The notes under the pieces: generated by a model
The model's input: only the letters and a program-made list of their open reading frames with translations
Told to the model about the DNA's origin: nothing
Databases searched by the model: none
Shown: positions 24,640-35,938 of the stretch, piece by piece
How the letters are laid out: each line of letters starts with the position of its first letter
Numbering within the stretch: position 1 is the stretch's first letter
Source of the DNA: Rhodocollybia butyracea
Lineage: Eukaryota; Basidiomycota; Agaricomycetes; Agaricales; Omphalotaceae
Direction: 5' to 3'
DNA: 64,000 nucleotides
Assembly: GCA_015501585.1 (NCBI GenBank)
Contig: JADNRY010000024.1
Location: 248,001 to 312,000 of the forward strand
Position numbers and translations under genes: made by a program

Positions 24640-24926
24640 TCTCTCTGTTGTTCCTTCCTTACTTACTCCCAAAACAAGAAGAAGAAGAAACGCCCGCAAT
24701 GGACTCGTTAGAAGGGTAAATTTTCCCCTGCCTGCCTTTGCTATATATGTACCCCTACCTACTCTACCCTTTCCTCTCTCTTTTCTCGTCACTCTCTCTG
24801 TCTCTCTTCTGCTTCCGCGCCGCCGTCGATTGCCCGCCCAAGGTCCCGGGAAAGGCGCGCACAGTTACGCAATGACAGCTGACTATCAGGTCATTGGGTC
24901 CGGTCACTTATCGTTACTGATGTGAC
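24640..24926 (+). promoter_or_regulatory. CT-rich block and inverted repeats at the element right end
   Basis: A long pyrimidine-rich run at about 24720-24820 resembles fungal core promoter regions. It is followed by two inverted pairs: AATGAC / GTCATT (24871-24895) and GTCAC / GTGAC (24903-24926), the latter ending 28 bp before the boundary word. The pairs may be recombinase-binding arms. In the tandem or in a circle, the CT block lies upstream of the SAP-protein gene of the next unit. Confidence 0.35.
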
Positions 24927-24954
24927 TGCAAGGTTTTTCTCCGTGGTCTCAATT

Positions 24955-24962
24955 GCACTTCT
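24955..24962. repeat. Crypton boundary repeat GCACTTCT, junction
   Basis: Shared boundary between copy 1 (right end ...CTCAATT) and copy 2 (left end CCCTGGATAG...). Expected head-to-tail joint of a circular or tandem element. Confidence 0.75.
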
Positions 24963-25350
24963 CCCTGGATAGAGACGTTTCAGTCACGCCCGGGTCCGGG
25001 GCCCGGGCGGATTTGATTGAGCGGCTAGACGCAGCGTTTGGCTGATGGATGACCTAAAGCCTGTCAATTTTTGTTTCCCACCTTGCTCGCCGGTCACCTT
25101 CCGTTTACTCCCGTCCCGTCTCTCTTTTACTCGTTTCGCTGACCGTCGGCTTGCCAGGACAATCCACGATGACGCTGCTGCCGCCGGCTCGCTTGCGCGC
25201 ATTGCATCAACGGCGTTCCAGTTTCTTGTCTCTCCCTTCAACTGGCTGCCTTCTACTCGCCTCTTGAGCTCTCAGTGGCCCAGTTCATTGCTGGCCACTG
25301 CAGTATTTATTTTTGTGCTTGCTCTCACTCTCGTGCTCTACTTTTTATCT

Positions 25351-27184
25351 ATGGAAGGTGCACGGGCCACCGACGTAACCTCTACCTTGCCCGACTCTGT
25401 CAACGCCGACTTCCAGCCTATCGAAACTGTTACCATCGACAAACACGAAATTCGTATCCGCCGTCCAACTCAGCTTCAGCCTACGGGAACACTTGCACTT
25501 CCAGGACGGATCGAGGACCATGTTTACTTCCTTAACTACACGAACATGTACGTAGCTTCCTTTCCGCTTCCCTTCCCTTCGTTGCTCATTGCCCCAAGTG
25601 AGACGTTGAACCGCCCGGGCCTCCTGGACCTCTGCAAGACATATGCCCTTGGTGTCACTGGGAACATGGTAGCATTGAGGGCTAAGCTCACTGGCTTTAG
25701 TGAGGATATGGTACGCTGGAAAGAGTACGTTCCCTATTTTCTTTTCCTTTTCACGATTGTTTCTCATTCACTATTGGATGAAGCCTTGTCCCAGGTGCAT
25801 GGCGAAGCCACCGGGGCGTTCGTGAAGGCAAAATTGTCAAACCGACCAAGGACAATGCTGGTTCAACAACGACAAAGAAGCTCAAGAAGCTCAAGCTCTC
25901 GGTGATACGTCGAAACGAACTGATGGGGCTGTCTGGGGATGGGACTGCGAGCGCGCAGGTGTTTGCTACTGAACGTTCCAAGGATATGCGGACCCTGGAG
26001 GAAAAGAGGAACCTTTTACGGCTGGTAAGCTCTCTTTCCTTCCCTTTTAATTCGTTCAAGCTGACGTGGTGATTACCCAACCTCCAGGCCAAATCTTTTT
26101 GTGACGCCTATCCGTATATTCCTCCTGATGAGCTGGCACGGAGAGTAAAAGCTGAAGCTGAAGCAAAACAGAAGACTGATAGCTCAGTAAGTGGCTTTTT
26201 AACTATTCGAATATCTTTCACTGATAAACTTGAGCTTAGGCGATGCTTGCCACGTATATGCAATCCACGAACGATCGAATCGACAGCCTAGCGTCAATGC
26301 TCACTCACCACCTACCTGCTCTTCGAACTCCAGGACCCATCTCGCCTACATCTGCCATTGCGCCCATGACCATCGTGGGGATGTCAGATATGGATACGCA
26401 TGCCCAGCCGAAGACACCCGGTACGTCTGAGCTTGCCTTGCCGGTGTCGGTGATGGCAGCAACGGCTCCCGAACCTCAGCCTGCTGCTACCTCTCATAGT
26501 TCGTTATCCTCTCTACAATCATTTTATTGTTAACTGATCAGTTATTAGCAGGTGGCTTACTTTCACTGCCGAGTTGCGAAAGCATCAGAACTTATGCTGT
26601 TATGCTCGCTGGCACCCAAGCCCTCACGTTCACGTACAATGACATTCCTGACCCCCGCCAGATCTCGTTCGCCGATGACATTCCCCGGCTTGACCGTGTC
26701 TGGGATGACGAACGTGCAAACTGGGACGCCAGTGAATGCAGCAAGTTACTAGTCATCAAAGGTACCCCAGTCGCTCTTCGGTACTGGCCTGATGTGTATC
26801 GCAACAAAAATGACCAACGTTGGAAAGGGATCAAGGCAACCTGGACTGAATGGAAGGTGTGTATGACTTGTGTATCTCATGTTTATTCTTTGGTTCTCAT
26901 TCCTTGTTCAGTATGTTGCCGAACGGTACCGTGCGAGCACTCCAGAAGAATTTTGGATGGAGTTCTCATCCGACGATGGCAAGCGCTTCAACTGGAAAGC
27001 GATCACTGCATGTTTGCGAGGCCAACGTGCGGTACATGACCAGGAGTTATGCACGAAGGCAAGGAGCGAGTACGGGACGGAATTCGAGACACATTTTTCT
27101 AATCGTGGTAAAGTAATGACTGATAAGTCTGCCATTGCACGTCGATACCTTATGCTGAAGGAAAACCAGATGGACGTTGATTAA
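25351..27184 (+). CDS. SAP-domain protein of the Crypton, copy 2 (intact)
   Basis: Probable DNA-binding partner protein of the element. Seven exons, parallel to copy 1, sum to 1479 nt and encode 492 aa in frame. The start ATG is at 25351 (MEGARATD). A SAP motif follows at about residues 69-100 (PGLLDLCKTYALGVTGNMVA, LRAKLTGF); SAP folds bind AT-rich DNA. A basic stretch follows (KKLKKLKL), then a helical region and a Pro/Thr-rich linker. The C-terminal ~220 residues hold a Trp-rich module (RLDRVWDDE, ALRYWPDVY, RWKGIKATWTEWK, EEFWMEFS) that I associate with agaricomycete mobile-element proteins but cannot name. The gene ends 79 bp from the recombinase stop, tail to tail. Its CT-rich upstream block lies in the right end of copy 1. 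Confidence 0.7.
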
Positions 27185-27263
27185 TACATTTAATAATCTC
27201 TTTACTTACTTGAGTTTCGGTATGTACTGTTCGTAAATGTATATATTCTTCTAATATTAATGG

Positions 27264-28991
27264 CTATGCACAATGACATGAACGATTGCAAGTAGGACAA
27301 ACTGTAGCAGGTGCACGGTTCATATTGAAAAAATCATAACGATGAATGGAAGGATTATCATTGACTGAGATGAGGTACTTGACGATGGTCAGATGTGTGA
27401 ACTCCTGGCTCCAGCCTCCCCACTCGCAGATTTGACGTAGCGGCCAACGTCGTTCAACTGACAGCCATTGGCACCCCCCACGTCTGAAGGAGTGTGTACC
27501 GTAAGGCAAGGGGTCAACTCCAACATCAACAAGATTGTTCCTGAACATCTCAAGAAATTGCTCTGAGGTCTAAACATGTTTTAAGCAAAAGTAAAAACAC
27601 AACCCTATTGTATAGATGAAGACTCACCATAGGTTCGTTTTCTTCTGCGATGCAATCGTTGGCACGCATTTTCCGAAAAACATAGCCCTCAGTGATGCCC
27701 GAAACCAGAATCCATCGTAGATATGCGCGTACAACACACAGATGAGCATACTGATCAGGCATCACATGGAATACGAATGGTTTAATCTCTAAAAATGGAA
27801 TTAAGCCTAGGAATTTCTCGTGAACACAACTTACCTCCAAACTGGCTCGTCTTGCGAAAGGGAAGGTGAAGGGTCAAGGTAATAACCAGGCCGGTTTCAG
27901 GGTCTGTTTCCAATTCGATATCGTGCACTTGAATTTTTTAACAGTTCGTCAACCCGGAGGAGACCACAAAAGGAAAGACAGTATCCTAGATTACACTCTG
28001 TGCGTGATTGAGTTCCACCCCAACCATCCGGTTCTTTGGGAACATTACGAGCTGATGGCTTGTATGCTTGTGGTTCTTTGAACACAGGTTGATTATTGTA
28101 GTTATACAGCTGTGAAATCAATGCCTAACAAGATGATACATTTAGGCTTAAACACATAGGTACAACAAACATGACCAGACTTACTGAAGTAACAGCGCGT
28201 GCACTGAGTGAGATCTCTCCTTTTAAAGTCTGAATGAGGAGACTTCAGTTTAGTACATATCTATTATGACACCAGTGAGACACAAACCTTACGGCGACGG
28301 AGAGATAGCATATAACTTGTTAACGTTTCCGAGACTGATGGATTTCCGAGCATCTTTCCCGACACCTCGCTGCGGTGCCATGCAAGCATGCCCAAGCCAT
28401 GAACCCGTCCGAATCCAAATGTTGCAGCTGCACGCATCTTCTGTGCATGAGTAAAAGTTGCACGCTCAACTGATGAGTCCTTTGGTGTCCCATTGAGATT
28501 TATCTCGTCACAGCTAGAGATGATTAAGTATAATCCCAAAAAGGATAATCTATTTCCTTACGTGTCCATAATCCATGCCGCAAGAAATTCAGCCGTTTGT
28601 GGATGTGGTTTATCACAAAAGAGCTTAGTCCCCTCTGGTATCATTTTACGCACACGAACAAACTTTTCGGCCTGCTTAATTAGGCTTGAATAGAAACTGT
28701 TATACTTCATGATCCCAAGATTGAGAAAGCATAGGCTTACCGTAGATACTCGTTGCCTGTTTTCTCAGAGACTCCTTTTGAAACCTCTTTGATACTTTGT
28801 AACAAGTCCGTTAAATCCATTGTTGCACCATCTTCTACCTCTGTTCCTTTAGAATTATCAGCTTCAAGACCCATGTGGTCTTGTGTTTCTTCTAAATCAT
28901 CAAGGATGTCGGCAGGTTCAGCGGGTTCATTTATTGCAGTTAAAACACCAGTATAAGCATCGTCAGTTGAGATATTGATAGTGAGAGACAT
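27264..28991 (-). pseudogene. Crypton tyrosine recombinase, copy 2 (one-base frameshift)
   Basis: Identical in layout to the gene at 21099-22825. One extra T in a T-run near 27933-27938 (six Ts; five in copy 1) shifts the frame directly after the catalytic Arg motif GLLRVDELLK. The product would end shortly after, losing Lys, His, Arg and the nucleophile Tyr. One substitution near 28645 also changes an Ile codon to Lys in exon 2. Because the lesion lies in a homopolymer, an assembly or sequencing error must be excluded. Confidence 0.65.
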
Positions 28992-30405
28992 GAAGATAGT
29001 TTATAGAGACAAAGGGAGAGAGAAAGTAAAAACTTCGAGGTGATATTACAGGTTTATTACAATTACCTCATACATTAGCAAGCGTATGTCTCAGTAAGCG
29101 CATGGGCAACATGAGGGGGCAGAATTACACAGCCAGCTAATGAACGTTCATGCAGGTCAGTCAGAGGAACACAAGTTCAGCACAGGAGATTATCCGGCGA
29201 GCCTCAATGCAGGTTGAGCGCACAGGACAGCACCCTTCAACGTAAATTTTGAGCCCTGAATCAAAGGATTTGAATAAAGATTTGCCGAAAGTTTGTGTTA
29301 CTTACTTGAGGGATGCGGTCAGCAGTGTCGGCGGATGTAGGTTTGATAGGGAGCAAGAGTGCAAGCTGAGAGAGCCAGGACGTTCATCACTAAAGAGAAC
29401 AAGTTAGCATCAATCATGGAAGCAAGCATAATAAAAAGAAGCATGAGCTTGATACTGGCCACGCCTACTCACGATCTCGCACCCATGATTGAGCGCAGAG
29501 ATGTAGAAGGGCGGGTTAGTCCCATGAACTTGTTTGCATGTGAAATAGGATAGAAAGAAAAGAAAAAAGAGCCGGGAGGACTTACGTGAGGAGGCGCAGA
29601 GGATTTGTGCCAGCGGAAGGTAGTTGAGCTGCTGAATGCTTTTGTCGTTGTAGGCGTTGAGAATTGACGGAGAGCCCAAACGAGAGCTCGGTCCACAAGA
29701 AAGCATTGTTCAGCCAAGATTTTGAGCCCTACGTGATAGGATTTGAGTAAAAAATGGGCGAGTCATGAAAGAATTTCTGCTACCTACTTGAGGGATGTAG
29801 CCAACAGTGTCGGCTGATGCAGAATAATCGAAGAGCCTCACATAGAGTACGGCCACATGGAAGCAGTTTTTAGCGAAGATTTTGAGCCCTGGATAAAAGG
29901 ATTTGGATAAAAATTGAGCGAGCTATGAGAGAGAGACTTTGGGTTACCTACTTGGGGGTGATGCATACTTTAGGGATGTAGTCAAACATGTGCAGCCAGG
30001 AGAGGTCAGATTTCGAGTTCAGCGCACTGGAGAGCAGCTCCTAACATAAAGTTCGAGTCCTGTGCCAAGGGATTTGAGTAAGGATTGGGCAAGCTATGGT
30101 GAATTTCATGTCATGGCCGGGATGAGGAACAGTGCTGGGAGATGTTGGATCATTGGAGTGTTTTGGATTACAAGGAGATAGTGATATAAAGCAGAGATTT
30201 TCGAGTCCTGGAAGGAGGAAGGCTGGTAAGAATTAGCGAGGCTACACCAAAATTTTTCTGCTGTACCTGGAACATACTACAGGAGCTAGCTTGTGCAAGT
30301 TGCAGATGCCCATGTCCAGAACTGCTACAGTGGTATATGCTCCAGTGTGGACTACCGTTGGACAAGACTAACGAGAGTGAATAAAGAAAAGAGCTTGCTG
30401 AGCAG
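28992..30405 (-). repeat. Repeated exon/intron-like units in Crypton copy 2
   Basis: Same units as in copy 1. One T is missing near 29870 relative to copy 1, which would shift the frame of the second exon-like unit. Confidence 0.35.
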
Positions 30406-31119
30406 CCAGTGAATGGTGAATCATATCACGATCACATGTCATCCAAGTGCCGGGGGCGCTTGGACTGCATCGTTTTTTTCCCTTGCCCACAGAACTTCGT
30501 GGATTGTTTTAGGTGATGGATTTTATTAGAAAGACAAAACAGGCCACAGAAAGACATCCCCAAGTGACCTGGAAAGACATTTCCTCCGTTTATACAATAC
30601 AAACAAGTACACGCTCACCCTGTTACGCGACTTGCACGGCAAAATCACGGTGTAAAGCCAGCCGTTAACGCGTAATGTATCGACATCTGTACATAATTTC
30701 ACATCTAATACAGCCTTGAGGTGTGGTGTATCATATATTACTTATCACTCTGCCGAACTTTCTTAAAAACTTGTTAAAAACCCTCAGCGTTGGACCATCC
30801 CCGTTCTCTCTGTTGTTCCTTCCTTACTTACTCCCAAAACAAGAAGAAGAAGAAACGCCCGCAATGGACTCGTTAGAAGGGTAAATTTTCCCCTGCCTGC
30901 CTTTGCTATATATGTACCCCTACCTACTCTACCCTTTCCTCTCTCTTTTCTCGTCACTCTCTCTGTCTCTCTTCTGCTTCCGCGCCGCCGTCGATTGCCC
31001 GCCCAAGGTCCCGGGAAAGGCGCGCACAGTTACGCAATGACAGCTGACTATCAGGTCATTGGGTCCGGTCACTTATCGTTACTGATGTGACTGCAAGGTT
31101 TTTCTCCGTGGTCTCAATT

Positions 31120-31127
31120 GCACTTCT
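31120..31127. repeat. Crypton boundary repeat GCACTTCT, right
   Basis: Third copy of the word, followed directly by host sequence TAAATATGAAC. Confidence 0.75.
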
Positions 31128-31385
31128 TAAATATGAACTTGACTCGCTTTGACTGACAATAAGGCTGTCATAGCGCTAGTTAAGACAATTGGTAACAATG
31201 CCTGTTGCAGACACACCGAATGTTGTTTTCTGTTGCCAAGGGTTGTGAGGTACAGCCTTGTAACTGTGGGTGCTGATATGGATCTGGAGAATCTTTTTCT
31301 AAAAAGACGAACAATTGCGATTATTTAAAAGATAATAAGCAGATGTGCTAACAGTGATACAGTGATCTCCTAATAACAATAGTGA
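31128..31385. other. Host flank right of the Crypton pair
   Basis: No gene recognised. Likely the 3' untranslated region of the RhoGEF gene. Confidence 0.4.
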
Positions 31386-34300
31386 TTACGATTGTGATAA
31401 AGCAAGGCCATACCAACTTTCCATGAGTAATTGCTGGAACTGCAACGACCACCAACCCCGTTCTTCCCTCTCCATCTGCGTTGCATCGTTGGTTTCTATC
31501 GATGCAGATTCATCCGCCAGCTGTAACGAAGGACTCTTGGGAAATGGTAAGCCAGTCTCCAGGATTGACTCCAAAATCCTCCGTCGATCTTTCTCCAATA
31601 ACTGATTAGGTCTGTCAAAGTTACCACCAGAATGAGAGAAACTTGGATTTGAAAGGATGCGCAACGTCGACTGAGAAGAGCGCTGAAACGCAGAGAGCCA
31701 TGATTCTCGAGATGGATTTGACGAGGTGGTTGGTACCTTGAACTGTATCGTTCTTATACCGCTTAAGCTGGAGGACGATATATTTTGTTTGAGATCAGAT
31801 CCTACAGGTAGCAAGTCAACGGTTATTGAAGGGAATCCTAACAGGCATGTTAGAAAATTGGCTGAGCCTCAAACGAAATGCTATACCATCGTCCCTTTCG
31901 TCTGAAGTATATGAATCCTCCCTTTTCACTTCTAGTACCCTTGAAATGCCAATATCTTCACAAACAGTCCATCGTTCTGACCCTTGCTGCTCTTGACCAC
32001 CAAGACTGGTACTTTCACGGAGAGGAAATCTAGGCGTAGCGAAGACGACCAAGTCCGAAAACACTAGCGCTAACAACTGAGGGGGTGGAGGCGGAGAACT
32101 AGTTGCAACAGAACGGAACGATACACCTGTGGATGCTGAATTGTTCGATTTGACTGAATCTGATCTTGACCTTCTTGAATCCCATTCGTTGACTGCGTCT
32201 ACAAGTCTGTTCAGCCTGTTTAGTGGGTTGAGGGACTTGGAATCGCGATCTGAGTTGTCTGTAGGAGGACACTGGCGCAAATCCCCATGAAGCAATTGTC
32301 CATAGCAGAGTAGTCGGCGTTCTCTTCGTACTAGATTCGTCGAAGACGGAATTCCATCGATACGCCCAGAGATATTCTTGATAAATTCATATTCTTCCTC
32401 CCTTGTTTTGACTGCCATCAGAGTCTTGACTACGAAGGTGGTAGAATGCACTAGCATCAGAGTATCCAGATATTCTTCGTGGAACTTCGGCGTCAGATCC
32501 AGTAGTCTCTGCCGGATGTTCTAAATCAAGGAGTCGCAGGCGATAAAAGTAACACATACTCGAAACGAATCAGGATATGTGGCAAGTTTGTTCACGGTTC
32601 CCGATAACATACTCGACAGACTTGTGGAACATTCCCTTGTCTTCTCCTGTATCCGCACAAACTCACCGAAATCACTTTCATCATCTTTGACCAATCTCTG
32701 GAGCATCTCCAATACACCAGCGATCTTCACCAAGTACGGCTGATAAATCTCGAGTTTGGGTACAAAAGTACGGAGCGCTTGGATCACTCCTCCCCTGTTC
32801 TCGACGCCAGCGAAAGGTCGTGCGGGTGTTTGGAAAGATCGCAGTGTGTCACGTATTTGAGCGTGCAAATTCATGATATCCTCCAACCAATCCAATAACT
32901 TCGCAATCTCCAAAGGAACGCCGGAAATCCAGGTTTTACTAGCTTGAACACGAAGAGGAAGGATGAATAAGTGGACGATCGACGAAAGGTGTTCCACGAA
33001 AGAGGCTTCCGCTAGCCGCAGATCATAAATCACTTCTTGTCGTTGAATTTCCATCCCCCCATAGCTTTCGAGAAGGGACCTGTACGTCGTCTTGTCGACC
33101 ATCGAACGCCAAGGAGATTGTCCAACATGAGCGCTGGTGAGATCAGAGTTTCCTGGCCTGCCTCAGGTACCGATGAAGTCCTCTGTATTGATTTGGGCCT
33201 CACTACGGGGGTCCGAGAGCGATGCCGCGATTGGCGACGCTCTCTAGAACAAGGTTTTTCTGCTCGTTCAGGAGAGATTTCTGCTAGAGGAATGAACGGT
33301 CGCTGCTGCTGCTGCTCGTATTTTTGATCCCTTCTACTCTCGTGAAGATAAGGTGATCTTCCTCTTACCTCCTGATCTCCCCCGCTCTCGCCCTCATGCA
33401 AACTCAACGTCTTAAACAAATTCTCCGCACCTATGCTCAGCTCGTTATCTCCATCACAGCTCAAACTCTCTATAGCACGTTCCATACCCGAAGCCATGCT
33501 ATCTACTGGAGGGAGCGTCGACAACAATGAAGAGCGCGGTTCACTGAGATCCACTGTTTGACGCCCAAAACGAGTTGGCTCTCCAGTGGACGCCGAAGGA
33601 TGATAAATCTCTTCCGACTCAGACGATGGGATACCAAAGGCCTGCCTAGAGCGTACAGCGGCTTCTTTAGAACGTTTAGCTAGAACAACAGCTTCGTAGG
33701 TGTTGTGAGATTCTCGTTTGACTGCCGACCCTGTATCTGAAGCGCAGAGCTTGAAGGACGTCTAATTTCAGCAGGAGTGGCGGGGGAGGAGGAAGAAAGA
33801 GGCAAAGATGGGGCTAGAGGTTTGAGTGTCGAGATTGCTGGCGTAGTAGGAGAAAGATTTCGAGTAAAGGATTTTCGTTTAGATGCGTCCCCACCCTTCC
33901 CTCTGTCAGACCGAACAATGTCGCCAACGGATTTCCTGTCCTTCTCCATCGACATTGGCAGACGGGGCGATGTAGGAGGGTAATCATATAGAGTGGTTGG
34001 GGACAAGGAGGAGGCAGGATGCAATGGATACCGTTTCGAGCTCTTCGACGGCGGACACTGGTTAAAAGTGCCATCGACCTCATCCTCAGCATAGTGACTA
34101 TCTGCGGTTAATTTTGGAATGTGCTGACTGGCTGCTCTTCTCACTACCCAAAGACAGTTGGCGGAGTAGCAACTCTAGCGCCACTACCATCGTCAACTTC
34201 AAATCCGTATTCAGACTCTGATCGGCCAGAAAAGTCACGTCGCTGACTGTCTTTGAGTCCAGATCCAGCGCCCAGGTCCAGAGATCCACTAACAGCCAGC

Positions 34301-35938
34301 CCCTTCTCGCCACAGTAATCGCTTTCTCCCTCAGACAGGATGCTAATGCCCCGATGCGTCGAAGGATCTGATTGCAGGCTCAGGTCGTCTAAACCCCGCA
34401 CAAGCCCCAGCAGCGCGGCCTTCCGTCGGTTGTGTGTTTCGCCCAAATCGACGGATCCATCGTGGTATCCGTCTCCGTTTCCGCTTCCGGTATTCTCTGA
34501 AGATATTTCAGATTCTTCGTCGTCTGTGTAGATAGAGCCCGCGGAAGGATACGACGCGAGAGAGAGCCGTCCATGCTCTTCGATGTCAGGATCAACTTGA
34601 TGAGAAACATGCAAGCGATTGTAGGCGTCCTCTTCCCGGAGTTGAAATCCACGCCCACGGACATCCTCCTGTGTGAATACCAAACCCAATCCAATCTTTT
34701 CCTGAGCTTTGGCCGATCGTGGGGCCTCTGCATATGATTGAAACGAAGAGGATGCATATAAAAAGACTCGCTCCCAGAGCTGGAGCTTGAACTGGACGAA
34801 GCAACGACTTCCGCATTCGCCACTGTGAGCTTCCGTCGTTCCTTGCCTTCCATCTCGTATCGGTTCTCATAATCAGATTCGTCAGTGCTTGCGTTGATGA
34901 ATCGTCGGGCATTCCGGGTGCGGACGTTCCAGCGCGAAAACGAGGAATGTGAGAGTATAAGCCGTTTGCGAAACCTGAGCCTGGGCATTTTGTGCGGCAG
35001 AAGAGTCTTTCGAGGGAACACAAGTACCGGGATCTGTACGAGATCGACTACGTGTAGAAGTCGGTCTAATTACGTTGAATGTCGCTGGTTGATTTTCCTG
35101 GCACGCGCTTGTTAGTAAATGAATATTTGTACAAATGAACGAGTCACCTTTGCATCTTGTTTATTTGAAAGCGAAACAGTCGAAAGAGCCGTAGATGTAG
35201 AAGATTTTCGCCGAAGGAGACTCCGCACAGATTTAAGTGCTCCCCCGCCTGGACTGGACATCGGAGCAGGTGTAGGAGAAGGCGAAGACGGTAGCTTCGG
35301 CGTCGGAGCCTTCAGAGCTGATTTCAAAACGCCAGATTTTGGCGTCTTTGCGTCGCTGGACGTTCATCGGACGCAGAAGGAGGTATTAGACGCGGAGAGG
35401 TATACGAATTGCAGTCTTCCAAGCTATGCTGATGAGAAAATTTAATCGTCGGTGTGTTTGAGTTACTTGATACGGCCCGAGACGGCGGACGAGTCATTCG
35501 GTCTATCGTGTCGCGTAAAGAAGCAACAACTGAGCTTCGACCATCGGTAAGTTCTGAATTTGACTTTCACGTCTCTTTCTCGTGCCAGGAGTAGGAGATT
35601 TTCCTGGGCGAGATTCTGTGTTGCATTCGGAAGCGGAGTCGGGTTCATGGTGAAAGGTAAGAAATAGGCATGTACGCGTCCTGTGATGAGGAGTGTTCTT
35701 CGCTATAATCGCCCTTGTTTGTGCGATCTCTTTCAGTAAGATTAAACCCGCCAGCTGCTGCATAATGTGAAGGCGGTAAATAAGGCGAGGTGGTTGGGAA
35801 GACGGGGAGCAGGAGACCGCGATTTACTGCGAGAAGTATTTGCGCGGGATAAAGGCATTTTCGGCAGCGATCTAAGCCAGCTAATAGTAAGTAGGTTATT
35901 TCAGCCACATAGAGATAATTGACAAGGTAGATACTCAC
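31386..35938 (-). CDS. Dbl-family RhoGEF (DH-PH)
   Basis: Predicted guanine-nucleotide exchange factor for a Rho/Cdc42-type GTPase, acting in polarity and actin control. A long disordered N-terminal region (33.0-35.9 kb) is Ser/Pro/Arg-rich (for example SVRSLLRRKSSTSTALS). The DH domain follows (about 32521-33090: MEIQRQEVIYDLRLAEASFV, GVPLEIAKLLDWLEDIMNLH, FVPKLEIYQPYLVKI). A GT-AG intron at about 32521-32560 leads to NIRQRLLDLTPKFHEEYL, then a PH domain (RRERRLLCYGQLLHGDL, LLALVFSDLVVFATPRF, closing near SRESWLSAFQRS). The exact N-terminal exons and start are unresolved. Frame changes near 33.1 kb and 31.85 kb have no obvious introns, so the gene may carry errors or lesions. Confidence 0.7.

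Larger units (their letters stand above)
18791..24954. mobile_element. Crypton-type tyrosine-recombinase element, copy 1
   Basis: A 6164-bp unit repeated directly with ~99.9% identity as copy 2. It begins with GCACTTCT (18791-18798), and that word recurs at the junction and at the far right end. It carries two convergent genes: a SAP-domain protein (+, 19187-21019) and a tyrosine recombinase (-, 21099-22825). A ~2-kb right part contains repeated exon/intron-like units and a CT-rich block. There are no long terminal repeats, no terminal inverted repeats and no DDE or reverse transcriptase gene. This fits a Crypton, which moves by recombination between a circular form and a short matching target. 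I infer the empty site as CATCGAGTG-GCACTTCT-TAAATATG. Confidence 0.8.
24955..31127. mobile_element. Crypton-type tyrosine-recombinase element, copy 2
   Basis: Second unit in direct orientation, immediately adjoining copy 1 and sharing its boundary GCACTTCT (24955-24962); it ends with a third GCACTTCT at 31120-31127. Differences from copy 1 that I could read: one extra C near 26570, one extra T near 27935, one T fewer near 29870, and a few substitutions (for example near 28645, 28808 and 29919). The extra C keeps the SAP-protein gene in frame and the extra T breaks the recombinase gene. The near identity means the two units separated very recently. Confidence 0.8.

Noticed and set aside
18791..31127. 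LTR retrotransposon or segmental duplication unrelated to transposition
   Set aside because: No reverse transcriptase, integrase or LTR. Segmental duplication alone would not explain why the unit boundaries carry the same 8-bp word and enclose a recombinase gene, though it cannot be excluded without other genomic copies.
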